DNA of 64,000 nt from Prorocentrum cordatum (Eukaryota; Sar; Dinophyceae; Prorocentrales; Prorocentraceae): the NCBI GenBank assembly GCA_963575745.1, contig CAUYUJ010001692.1, positions 362,001-426,000 on the forward strand. The letters run 5' to 3'. The notes beneath the pieces are model-generated. The model was not told where the DNA came from. It searched no databases and was given only the letters and a program-made list of their open reading frames with translations. How positions within the stretch are numbered: the first letter of the stretch is position 1; every line of letters begins with the position of its first letter. A program made the position numbers and the translations under genes. Shown one piece after another: positions 22,346 to 32,244 of the stretch.

Positions 22346-23585
22346 GCGGATTCCTCGGGATGGCGATTTTACGTGAGACATCCTCACAAAAATGAGATCT
22401 TCGCGACATCGCGTTTGACAAAAACAAGCGTTTCGCTCGAGACATCTTCGAACAGTTGATGACAGCGAAATGTCGCCGTCTGTGAAAATTTGCGTTTCGC
22501 TCGGGACATCCTCGAACAAATGAGATGACGACTGAAGTCTTTAACTAACTCTTATGTTAAGAATTGCGATTTCGCTAGGGACATCCTCAGAAAACGAGCG
22601 GCAGCACGGCGGACCAGAACGAAGAGCACGGCAGAACATTTGCATTTCGCTAGGGACATCCTCAACAAAATGAGATGTCCTTAACGTCGTCTTGGTATCG
22701 TTCTCGAAGTGCCTCAAGATGAGGAAATGAGAGGCCAAAAAGCACGTCAAGATGGCTGTCAGAACGATTGGGGGACTTCCGAAAATAGCGATTTCGCTAG
22801 GGACATCCTCAAAAGATGAAAACATATGAAAACATACACCAGCATCGACTTGAAAACTGTTGTTCTTACATAGTTTTGACTTTGCTTCTGAAAAGGCTTC
22901 CAGACGGCCCAAGGCAGCCTTCAAAAAATGTAGATTTCGCTAGGGACATCCTCAAAACATTGATGCGTGCGACATCGCATCGTAATGATTTTAGGAGGGC
23001 ATCAGGAAGCAACAGAAGGCCACAACATGGCCCATAGAGCGCCCTTAAGGTTGCTGAAAATAGTGATTTCGCGAGGGACATCTTCAAACAAATAACAAAT
23101 CGAACAACATCGTTTTGAAAACTGTTGTTTTAACATCGTCTGGGGATCGCTCCTGAAAAGGCTTCTAGATGGTTTAAGCCAGTCATCTAAAAATGACGAT
23201 TCCGCTAGGGACATCCTGAAAAAATGAATGTGTGTAACATCGGACTATAACGGTTTTGTAAGGCATCAAGAAGGCCCCCAAAGGCCCCAAACAAGCCCAA
23301 ATTTGACCTCAGGAGCGCCCTCGAGACGATCCAAAATGGCGATTTCGCCTGAGACATCCTTACACAAATGAAATGTTCACAACATCGATTTCATCAAAAA
23401 TGAGCGTTTCGCCTGAGACATCCCTTAAACATGGGAAGCCGCGAATTCGACAGATGTTCAAACACTAGCGTCTCGCCTGAGACATCCTAACAAAAATGAT
23501 ATCTCGGAGTGGCGGTTTCAATACCTCTCATGTTTAAAATCGCGCTATCGTTGCATACATCCTCAAACAAGAATGGGCGGAGCAT
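22346..23585. repeat. H75 hairpin-module array, block 1 (13 modules)
   Basis: A recurring core TTTCGCTAGGGACATCCTC is followed by CAAAA and, in the best copies, by the complementary arm TGAGATGTCC. GACATC positions: 22377, 22441, 22505, 22580, 22655, 22802, 22945, 23077, 23210, 23353, 23417, 23481, 23556 (the last as TACATC). Spacings are 64, 64, 75, 75, 147, 143, 132, 133, 143, 64, 64, 75. The sequence between cores is mostly not repeated. The function is unknown. Confidence 0.9.
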
Positions 23586-24148
23586 GGCCGGCGAAAAAAG
23601 TGCTCCTTCGCTCTTGACGTCTATTCTGCCGTGCTCTTTCGTTCTTGGGGTCTATTCTGAAATGCTCCTTGTTTTTTTGTGCCGTGCTCCTTCGCCCTTC
23701 TAGCCTATTCTGCCATGCTCCTGGCCAGTTTCTGTCACAATCCTTTGTTCTTGGGGCTTATGATGCCGTGCTCCTGGTCGTTTTCTGCCGTGCTCCTTAG
23801 CTCTTGGGGCACATTCTGCCGTGCTCCTTCGCTTTCGGGGTTTATTCTGCCGTGCTCCTTGTGTTTTTCTTGCATACTCCTTCTTCCTTGGGTCGTATTA
23901 TGATGTATTATTGCATCTATCTTGCCGTGCTCCTTAGCTCTCGCGGTCTATTCTGCCGTGCTCCTGGTCACTGGTCGTGTTTTGCAATGCTCCTTCTTTC
24001 CTGGCGCCTATTCTGCCGTGCTCCTCAGCTCTTGGGGTCTATTCTGCCGTGCTCCTGTTTTTTTTCTGTCATGCTCCTTCGCTCTTGGGGCCTCTTCTGC
24101 CGTGCTCCTCAGCTCTTGGGGTCTATTCTGCCGTGCTCTTTGTTTTTT
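23586..24148. repeat. TGCCGTGCTCCT array, block 1
   Basis: Alternating half-units: TCTGCCGTGCTCCTTCGCTC plus TTGGGGTCTAT, and TCTGCCGTGCTCCTGGTC plus a T-rich tail, giving a compound period of about 50-55 bp. Open frames through it encode hydrophobic PCSFALGVYSAVLL-type strings, which arise from the repeat. It is interrupted at 24149 by element E1. Confidence 0.9.
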
Positions 24149-25212
24149 CCCAACCATCCTGTGGTGTTGGGTCCTCGTTTTGAAGAGACAGCGCCCCGCG
24201 TCCCACCTCCTCTCCTCCTCTCTCCTCCTCGCTGCCGTCCGCATGCGTCCCGCACACCCATTTCGGCACACCCCTCACACGTTTCGTGGCCCCATAGGGA
24301 GCTCCACCGAAGGCCCCATGGCTGCCGTCCGCATGCGTCCCGCACACCCATTTCGGCACACCCCTCACACGTTTCGTGGCCCCACAGGGAGCTCCACCGA
24401 AGGCCCCAGTGCTGCCGTCCGCATGCGTCCCGCACACCCATTTCGGCACACCCCTCACACGTTTCGTGGCCCCACAGGGAGCTCCACCGAAGGCCCCATG
24501 GCTGCCGTCCGCATGCGTCCCGCACACCCATTTCGGCACACCCCTCACACGTTTCGTGGCCCCACAGGGAGCTCCACCGAAGGCCCCAGTGCTGCCGTCC
24601 GCATGCGTCCCGCACACCCATTTCGGCACACCCCTCACACGTTTCGTGGCCCCACAGGGAGCTCCACCGAAGGCCCCATGGCTGCCGTCCGCATGCGTCC
24701 CGCACACCCATTTCGGCACACCCCTCACACGTTTCGTGGCCCCACAGGGAGCTCCACCGAAGGCCCCAGTGCTGCCGTCCGCATGCGTCCCGCACACCAG
24801 GTGTGTGGCGTGCCGACATGGGCGTCGCGGCGCGCGGGCGCTGCCGTCGGGGTTCCCAGGGAAGCCCCCTGCAGAGGCGACGCTCAGAGTCACGAGTACC
24901 GAGAGTCACGCAGACCCAAACTGTTCACAGTCGTATACATACATTTACACTGGGCGTATCCATGCACGCATTCATGCGAATAGAATCAATCGCGCGCAGA
25001 TTCATTCATAATCAGACTCGCTCGCGATCCGACTCGCACGCGCTCAAGCTTTCATATTCGGACCTATCGTCTTCGTTCGTGTTGTGTACACTGCCACGCA
25101 TTTCGGCACACCCCTCATACGGCTCGTGGCCCCATAGGGAGCGCCACCGAAGAAGATATTCACAATTGCGGTAATCTCAACTGCATATGGTTGGGTCCTT
25201 CGCCAGGCTAAT
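24149..25212 (-). mobile_element. Element E1: CCCAACCAT-ended carrier of a 90-bp minisatellite
   Basis: It starts with CCCAACCATCCTGTGGTG and ends with CATATGGTTGGGTCCTTCGC, then CAGGCTA. It holds six to seven 90-bp units (GCTGCCGTCCGCATGCGTCC starts at 24321, 24411, 24501, 24591, 24681 and 24771), one degenerate unit at about 25095-25155, and unique sequence (24800-25090). The same termini in opposite orientation bound E2. The duplicate region at 32790-32830 lacks the element, reading straight from the CTCTTTG-T-run into CTGCCGTGCTCC, which defines an empty site. No transposase is encoded, so any movement would be non-autonomous. Confidence 0.8.
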
Positions 25213-26440
25213 TTTCTCTGCCGTGCTCCTTCGCTCATGGGGCCTATTCTGCCGTGCTCCTGGTCTTTTTCTGCCGTGCTCCTTAGCTCTGGGGTCTATT
25301 CTGCCGTGGTCCTGGTCTTCTTTTGCCGTGCCCCTGAGCTCTGGGGGTCTATTCTGCCTTGCTCCTGGTCATTTTCTGCCGTGCTTCTTCGCACTTGGGG
25401 CATCTTCTGCCGTGCTCCTTGTCTCTTCGGGCCTATTTTGCCGTGCTTCTTGTCTTTTTCTGGTTTGCCCCTTCGCTCTTCGGGCCTATTCTGCCGTGCT
25501 CCTGGTTTTTTCTGTCATACTCCTTGGCTCCTCTGGCCTTTTCTGCTGTGTTTCGGTCTTGTGTGCCGTCGTCCTTAGCTCTTGGGGCATCTTCTGCCGT
25601 CCTCCTGGTCTTTTTCTGGCGTCTTTTTCGCTCTTGGGGCCTATTATACCGTGCTCCTTAGCTCTTGGGGTCTATTCTGCCGTGCTCCTGGTCTTTTTCT
25701 GCCGTGCTCGGCAGCACTTGGAGTCTATTCTGTCATGCTCCTGGTTTGTTTGCGACGTGCTCCTTCGCTCATGGGGCCTATTCTGCTGTGCTCCTGGTCT
25801 TTGTCTGCCGTGCTCCTGCTTTTTTTTCTGCCGTGCTCCTTCGCACTTGGGACATTTTATGCCGTGTTCCTTGTCTCTTGGGTTCTATTCTGCTGTGCTC
25901 CTCGTCTTGTTCTGGTGTGCTCCTTCGCTCTTGGGGCCTATTTTCCCGCACTCCTTCAGCTCTCGGGGTCTACTCTGGCGTGCGTATGTTTTTTTCTGCC
26001 GTGTTCCTTCGCTCTTGAGGCCTATTCTGCCGTGCTCCTGGTCATTCTCTGCCGTGCTCCTTAGCTTTTGGGGTCTATCCTGCCGTGCTCCTGGTCTTCC
26101 TATGCCGTACTCCTCCGCACTTGAGGCATATCCAGCCTTGCTCCTTAGCTCCTGGGGTCTATTCTGCCGTGCTCCTGGTCTTTTTTCTGCCGTGCTCCTT
26201 CGCTCTTGGGGCCTAAAATGCCGTGCTCCTGGTCTTTTTCTGCCTGTCCCTTAGCTCTTGAGTTCTATCCTGCCGTGTTCCTGGTCATTTTCTGCCGTGC
26301 TCCTTAGTTTTTTGGGTGTATTCTGCCGTACTCATTTGCTCTTGGGGTCTATTCTGCCGTGTTCCTGGTTTCTCTCTGCCGTGCTCCTTCGCTCTTGGGG
26401 CTTATTCTGCCGTGCTCCTCATTTTTTTCTGCCGTGTGCG
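25213..26440. repeat. TGCCGTGCTCCT array, block 2
   Basis: The same compound unit as block 1 continues, about 24 compound units. A 355-codon frame (25187-26254) exists only because the units lack stops in one phase. Confidence 0.9.
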
Positions 26441-26700
26441 CCCAGAAGCTCTGCCAAAACGACCACCGCGACGATCCGCACGGCAGATACAGGAACACGG
26501 CAGAACACACAGAGCACACAGAGGCACGGCAGAACACAGAAGCACGGCAGAACAGGAGCACGGCAGAACATACAGGAGCACAGCAAAACACACCCCGCAC
26601 GCACGCCGACACGCGCGCCACGGCATATTTGCGCGGCATAACAACAACAGAGCATGTTCCACCTGTTTGGTGGACTATATGGGGTTCGGCGCTGCACCGA
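26441..26700. repeat. Inverted terminal section of the TGCCGTGCTCCT array
   Basis: After CCCAGAAGCTCTGCCAAAAC the repeat flips strand: AGGAGCACGGCAGAACA-type units on the plus strand. Near-identical sections follow the arrays at 27766 and 34041, then a shared CAACAACAGAGCAT block. Confidence 0.85.
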
Positions 26701-26724
26701 AGTTTTCGTTGGCGGATTCCCACA

Positions 26725-27070
26725 AGCAGCGATATCGCTCGAGACATCCTCCGAATATGGAGGTGTTGGAGGCTATCGTTTAAGACGCTATCTGTAAACA
26801 AGTGACATGTTCGTTCGAGACATCCTCAGAACATCGGGATGTCGAAAAATGTCAAGGATGTTGTTGTGCATGAAAATTAGCGTTTCGCCCGGGACATCCT
26901 CGAACAAATGATTTGTTAGAAACGCTGTTTACCACTTCTCATATAAAACATTGCGCTTTCGCTCGGGACATCCTCAGGAAATCGGGAGGGACGCGGCAGA
27001 CAGAAAAAAAGGAGCACAGCAGAAATTGATAGTTTCGCTGGGGACATCCTCAACAAATGAGATGTTCGCA
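26725..27070. repeat. H75 array, block 2 (5 modules)
   Basis: GACATC at 26743, 26819, 26893, 26967 and 27043: spacing 74-76 bp. At 26743 the arms are GACATCCTCC and GGAGGTGTT around a 6-base loop; the arm changes keep pairing (G-T or G-C), which suggests the hairpin is maintained. Confidence 0.9.
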
Positions 27071-27765
27071 ACATCGCCCCCACATCGTCTTCGGAGTGCT
27101 TCAAGACGAAGAGATGAGAGCCCCCAAAGGAGCCCACGATGGCTCCAACAGCGCCCTGGAGTCTGCCGAACATGACGAGTTATCTAGTCTTTCTGCCATG
27201 TTCCTGGTCTTCTTCTGGTTTGCTCCTTCGCTCTTGGGGCCTATTCTGCCGTGCTTCTTAGCTCTTGGGGTCTATTCTACCGTGCTCCTGGTCTTTTTCT
27301 GCCGTGCTCCTTCGCTCTTGGGGCTTATTCTGGTAATTTTCTGCCGTGCTCCTTGGCTTTTGGGGTGTATTCTGCTGTGCTCCTGGCCTTCCTCTGCCGT
27401 GCTCCTTCGCACTTGGGGCATATTCATCCCTGCTCTTTAGCTCCTGGGGTCTATTATGCCGTGCTCCTGGTCTTTTTCTTCCGTGCTCCTTAGCTCTTGG
27501 GGCCTATTCTGCCGTGCTCCTGGTCTTCTTCTGCCTGCTCCTTTGCTTTTGGGGTCTATTCTGCCGTACTCTTTTGCTCTTGGGGTCTATTCTACTGTGT
27601 TCCTGGTCTTTTTCTGCCGTGCTCCTTCGCTTTTGGGGTTTATTCTGCCGTACTCCTTTGCTCTTGGGGTCTATTCTGCTGTGATCCTGGTCTTTTTCTG
27701 CCGTGCTCCTTCGCTCTTCGGGCCTATTCTGCCGTGCTCCTGGTCTTTTTCTGCCGTGCGCGCCC
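27071..27765. repeat. TGCCGTGCTCCT array, block 3
   Basis: The same units as block 1 run from about 27180. The first 100 bp is unique spacer. Confidence 0.9.
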
Positions 27766-28030
27766 AGACGCTCCGCCAAAACGACCACCGCGACGATCCG
27801 CACGGCAGAATACAGGAACACGGCAGAACACACAGAGCACACAGAGGCACAGCAGAACACAAGCACGGCAGAACAGGAGCACGGCAGAACACACAGGAAC
27901 ACAGCAAAACACACCCCGCACGCACGCCGACACGCGCGCCACGGCATACCTTCGCGGCGTAACAACAACAGAGCATATTCCACATGCTTGGTTGACTAAA
28001 GCGACGCTTCCCGTTCTTGTCCGGTCAGGT
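27766..28030. repeat. Inverted terminal section, copy 2
   Basis: CCCAGACGCTCCGCCAAAAC, then GCACGGCAGAACA-type units, then CAACAACAGAGCATATTCCA. It matches 26441-26700 and 34041-34290. Confidence 0.85.
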
Positions 28031-28530
28031 TCCCCAGAATGGCCATTTCGCCTGAGACATCCTCACAAAATGGAGATGTCGGAGGCTATCGTTTAAGACG
28101 TGTTATGTTAAAAATGACGATTTCGCCGCAGACATCCTCACAAAATGCGGATGTTGAAATCGGACGCGAAATCTTCGGATCTTCGACAATGGGGCTCTCG
28201 CCTGAGACATCCTCGGAAAAGTGGGATGTCGAAAAAGCTGCTTTCAGACCTCTTATGCCAGAAATTAGCGTTTCGCCTGAGACATTCTCAGAAAATTCAG
28301 ATGTTGAAATCGCTTGCGAAACCTTCGGATCTTCGACAATGTCGATTTCGCGTGAGACATCTTCCAAAAAATGAAATGCCGAAGTAGCTGTTGTACGGCA
28401 TCTTTGGGGGATGCTCTTGGAGGACCTCCACGACCCCAAAGGCAAAATCATTGAAAAACCATTGGTCTTTCAATACTTTTGTTCAAAAGTAAGCGTTTCG
28501 CTCGAGACATCCTCAAAACATACTCGCCCA
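28031..28530. repeat. H75 array, block 3 (6 modules, exact 75-bp period)
   Basis: GACATC or GACATT at 28056, 28131, 28206, 28281, 28356 and 28506: spacing exactly 75, 75, 75, 75 and 150. Arms pair at 28056 (GACATCCTC with GAGATGTC) and 28206 (GACATCC with GGGATGTC). The 75-bp units also share segments of the inter-core sequence, such as CTTCGGATCTTCGACAATG (about 28171 and 28321). Confidence 0.9.
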
Positions 28531-28537
28531 CAGCAGG

Positions 28538-28603
28538 TGGAGTTCACTCCCCGCGCGAGTTCAGCCCTCCCTGATGATAGCGATGAGGTTGATGACGGTA
28601 ATT

Positions 28604-28651
<48 letters not shown>

Positions 28652-29115
28652 CTGATGCTGATGCTGATGCTGATGCTGATGCTGATGCTGATGCTGATGC
28701 TGATGCTGATGCTGATGATGATGATGATGATGATGACGACGGTGATGATGATGATCATGATCTCGCCGTGGGTGTCAGCGCCAATTCTGAACTCGCGCGG
28801 GTAGTGAACTCCACCTGGTGCCTTCGGTGGACGTGCGGGGTGAGCGGCACGTCTGAACTCGCGCGGGTCGTGAACTCCAGCTGGTACATTTTGTGGACGT
28901 TCGGGGTGAGCGCCACGTCTGAACTTGCGCGGGTAGTGAACTCTATCTGGTCCCTTTGGGGACGTTGTGGGTGAGCGGCACGTCTGAACTTGCGCCGGTA
29001 GTGAACTCCATCTGGTACCCTTTGTGGACGTTCGGGGTGAGCGCCACGTCTGAACTTGCGCGGGTAGTGAACTCCACCTGGTACCCCCTGTGAACGTTTG
29101 GGAAGAGCGCCTACG
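28538..29115. repeat. GAT microsatellite flanked by inverted copies of a 64-bp minisatellite
   Basis: Left arm at 28538-28564 (GTGGAGTTCACTCCCCGCGC); its inverted partner at 28787-28814 (CTGAACTCGCGCGGGTAGTG) is the first of about five direct 64-bp units reaching 29115. A GAT/GCT tract (28602-28760) lies between the arms. Confidence 0.85.
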
Positions 29116-29189
29116 TGACATGTGACTTTAATGTTGGTGCACGTTCTTGCCAAGGTCTTCGATTTCACGCGCTTCCCGTTCATGTCAAG

Positions 29190-29925
29190 AAAGGTTCCTC
29201 GGGATGGCGATTTTACGTGAGACATCCTCGCAAAACTTAGATCTTCGCGACATCGCGTTTAACGAAAACAAGCGTTTCGTTCGAGACATCCTCGAAAAGT
29301 TGATGACAGCGAAATTTCGCCGTCTGTGAACATTTGCGTTTCGCTTGGGACATCCTCGAAAAAATAAAATGACGACTGAAGTCTTTAACTAACTCTTATG
29401 TTAAGAATAGCGATTTCGCTAGGGACATCCTCAGAAAAAGAGCGGCAGCACTGCGGACCAGAACGAAGAGCACGGCAGAAAAATTGCATTTCGCTAGAGA
29501 CATCCTCAACAAAATGAGATGTCCTCAACGTCGTCTTGATATCGTTCTCGAAGTACCTCAAGATGACGAAATGAGAGGCCAAGAAGCACGTCAAGATGGC
29601 TGTCAGAACGATTGGGGGACTTCCGAAAATAGCGATTTCGCTAGGGACATCCTCAAAAAGTGAAAACATACACCAGCATCGACTTGAAAACTGTTGTTCT
29701 TACATAGTTTCGACATTGCTTCTGAAAAGGCTTCCAGACGGCCCAAGGCAGCCTTCAAAAAATGTTGATTTCGGTAGGGACATCCTCAAACAATTGATGC
29801 GTGCGACATCGCATCGTAATGATTTTAGGAGGGCATCAGGAAGCAAAAGAAGGCCACAACATGGCTCCCATAGCGCCCTTAAGGTTGCTAAACATAGTGA
29901 TTTCGCTAGGGACATCTTCAAAAAA
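29190..29925. repeat. H75 array, block 4 (8 modules), duplicate of block 1
   Basis: GACATC at 29221, 29285, 29349, 29424, 29499, 29646, 29779 and 29911. Spacings 64, 64, 75, 75, 147, 133, 132 repeat those of block 1, except that 143 became 133 through a 10-bp indel near 29660. It is clearly a segmental duplicate of 22346-23085. Confidence 0.9.
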
Positions 29926-31743
29926 ATAGCCCGGCGAAGAACCCAACCATATGCACTTGTCAGTACCGCAGCTGCGGGTTTCATCTTCAGTGGAACTCCC
30001 CATAGGACTACGGAACGTGTGAGGGGTGTGCCGAGATGGGTGCCACTGGGGCATTCGGCGAAGCTCCCTATGGGGACATGAAACACGCGCGGGGCGTGCC
30101 GACATGGGTGGCGGAAACGCATGTGAGGGCCGCCACTGGGGCCTCCAGTGGAGCTCCCTATGGGTCCCCGAAACATGATGCTGCTGCGGGGGGGGGCCGG
30201 GATGGGTGGCGGAGACGCATGTAAGCGCCGCTACTGGGGCCTTCGGTGGAGCTCCCTATGGGGCCACGAAGCGCGTGAGGGGTGTACTGGGATGTGTGGC
30301 GGGGACGCATGTGAGCGCCGCCACTGGGGCCTTCGGTGCAGCTCCCTATGGGGCCACGAAACGTGTGAGGGGTGTGCCGAATTGGGTGCGGGTGGTGACG
30401 CATGCGGGCGGTGCCACTGGGGCCTTCGGTGGAGCTCCCTATGGGGCCACGAAACCTGTTGTTGTGAGGGGCGTGCCGGGATGGGTGGCGGGGACGCATG
30501 TGAGCGCGGCCGCTGGGGCCTTCGGTGGAGCTCCCTATGGGGCCACGAAACGTGTGAGGGGTGTGCCGAATTGGGTGGGTGTGGGTGACGCATGTGAGCG
30601 CCGCCACTGGGGCCTCCGGTGGATGATGGGGCCACGAAACCTGTCAGGGATGTGCCGAAATGGGTGTGCGGGACGCATGCGCATGTGAGCGCCGCCACTG
30701 GGGCCTTCGGTGGAGCTCCCTATGGGGCCACGAAACGTGTGAGGGGTGTGCCGAATTGGGTGTGCGTGACGCATGCGGGCGGCAGCACTGGGGCCTTCGG
30801 TGGGGCTCCTATGGGGCCACGAAACGTGTGAGGGGTGTGCCCGGACGCATGCGGGCTGATGGGGCGCGAAACGTGTGAGGGGTGTGCCGAATTGGGTGTG
30901 CGGGACGCATGCGGGCGGCAGCACTGGGGCCTTCGGTGGGGCTCCCTATGGGGCCACGAAACGTGTGAGGGGTGTGCCGAATTGGGTGTGCGGGACGCAT
31001 GCGGGCGGCAGCACTGGGGCCTTCGGTGGGGCTCCCTATGGGGCCACGAAACGTGTGAGGGGTGTGCCGAATTGGGTGTGCGGGACGCATGCGGGCGGCA
31101 GCACTGGGGCCTTCGGTGGGGCTCCCTATGGGGCCACGAAACGTGTGAGGGGTGTGCCGAATTGGGTGTGCGGGACGCATGCGGGCGGCAGCACTGGGGC
31201 CTTCGGTGGGGCTCCCTATGGGGCCACGAAACGTGTGAGGGGTGTGCCGAATTGGGTGTGCGGGACGCATGCGGGCGGCAGCACTGGGGCCTTCGGTGGG
31301 GCTCCCTATGGGGCCACGAAACGTGTGAGGGGTGTGCCGAATTGGGTGTGCGGGACGCATGCGGGCGGCAGCACTGGGGCCTTCGGTGGGGCTCCCTATG
31401 GGGCCACGAAGCGTGTGAGGGGTGTGCCGAATTGGGTGTGCGGGACGCATGCGGGCGGCAGCACTGGGGCCTTCGGTGGGGCTCCCTATGGGGCCACGAA
31501 ACATGTGAGGGGTGTGCCGAATTGGGCGTGCGGGACGCATGCGGGCGGCAGCATTGGGGCCTTCGGTGGGGCTCCCTATGGGGCCACGAAACGTGTGAGG
31601 GGTGTGCCGAAATGGAGGATGATGACGATGATGATGGTGGGAGGAGGGAGGAGGGAGGAGGGGGAGGAGGAGCGGGAGCGGGAGCGGGAGCGGGCGCTGT
31701 CTCTTCACAACGAGGACCCAACACCACAGGATGGTTGGGAAAT
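29926..31743 (+). mobile_element. Element E2: long copy of the 90-bp-minisatellite element
   Basis: The left end is TAGCCCGGCGAAGAACCCA then ACCATATG. The right end is AACACCACAGGATGGTTGGG. CCCAACCAT and ATGGTTGGG are terminal inverted repeats set a few bases in. The body is about 18 direct units of 90 bp (GGGGCCTTCGGTGG, GGCCACGAAACGTGTGAGGG), with the last eight or nine nearly identical. The paralogous site at 23085-23100 reads through without it, and AAATA flanks both sides, consistent with a target-site duplication of 4-5 bp. Frames of over 300 codons on both strands are repeat artefacts. Confidence 0.85.
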
Positions 31744-32244
31744 AACAAATCGAACAACATCATGTTGAAAACTGCTGTTTTAACATCGTCTTGGAATCGC
31801 TCCTGAAAAGGCTTCTAGATGGTTTAAGCCAGTCATCTAAACGTGACGATTTCGCTAGGGACATCCTGAAGAATGAATGTGTGTAACATCGGACTGTAAC
31901 GGTTTTGTAAGGCATCAAGAAGGCCCCCACAGGCCCCAAACAAACCCAAATTTGACCCTCAGGAGCGCCCTCGAGACGATCCAAAATGACGATTTCGTCT
32001 GAGACAGCCTTGCACAAATGAAATGTTCACAACATGGCTTTCATCAAAAATGAGCGTTTCGCCTGAGACATCCCTTAAACATGGGAAGCCGCGAATTCGA
32101 CAGAAGTTCAAAACCGGGTGTCTCGCCTGAGACATGTTAACAAAAATGATATATTGGAGTGGCGGTTTTAATACCTCGCATGTTGAACATCGCGCTCTCG
32201 CTGCATACATCCTCAAACAAAAATCGGGCGGAGCATGGTCGGCG
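31744..32244. repeat. H75 array, block 5 (5 modules), duplicate of the end of block 1
   Basis: Cores at 31860, 32003 (as GACAGC), 32067, 32131 and 32206; spacings 143, 64, 64, 75 match 23210-23556. Several cores are more mutated than in block 1. Confidence 0.85.

Noticed and set aside
22346-23585. CRISPR array
   Set aside because: Cores are degenerate, spacing has several classes, no cas genes and the genome looks eukaryotic.
23804-25174. 456-codon open frame
   Set aside because: It runs through the TGCCGTGCTCCT array, an element boundary and the 90-bp array; open only because the units lack stops.
25187-26254. 355-codon hydrophobic frame resembling a membrane protein
   Set aside because: Hydrophobicity is a by-product of the TGCCGTGCTCCT repeat; the same happens at 32235-33170.
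30720-31806. 347-, 323-, 299- and 297-codon frames on both strands
   Set aside because: All arise from the stop-free 90-bp unit of element E2.
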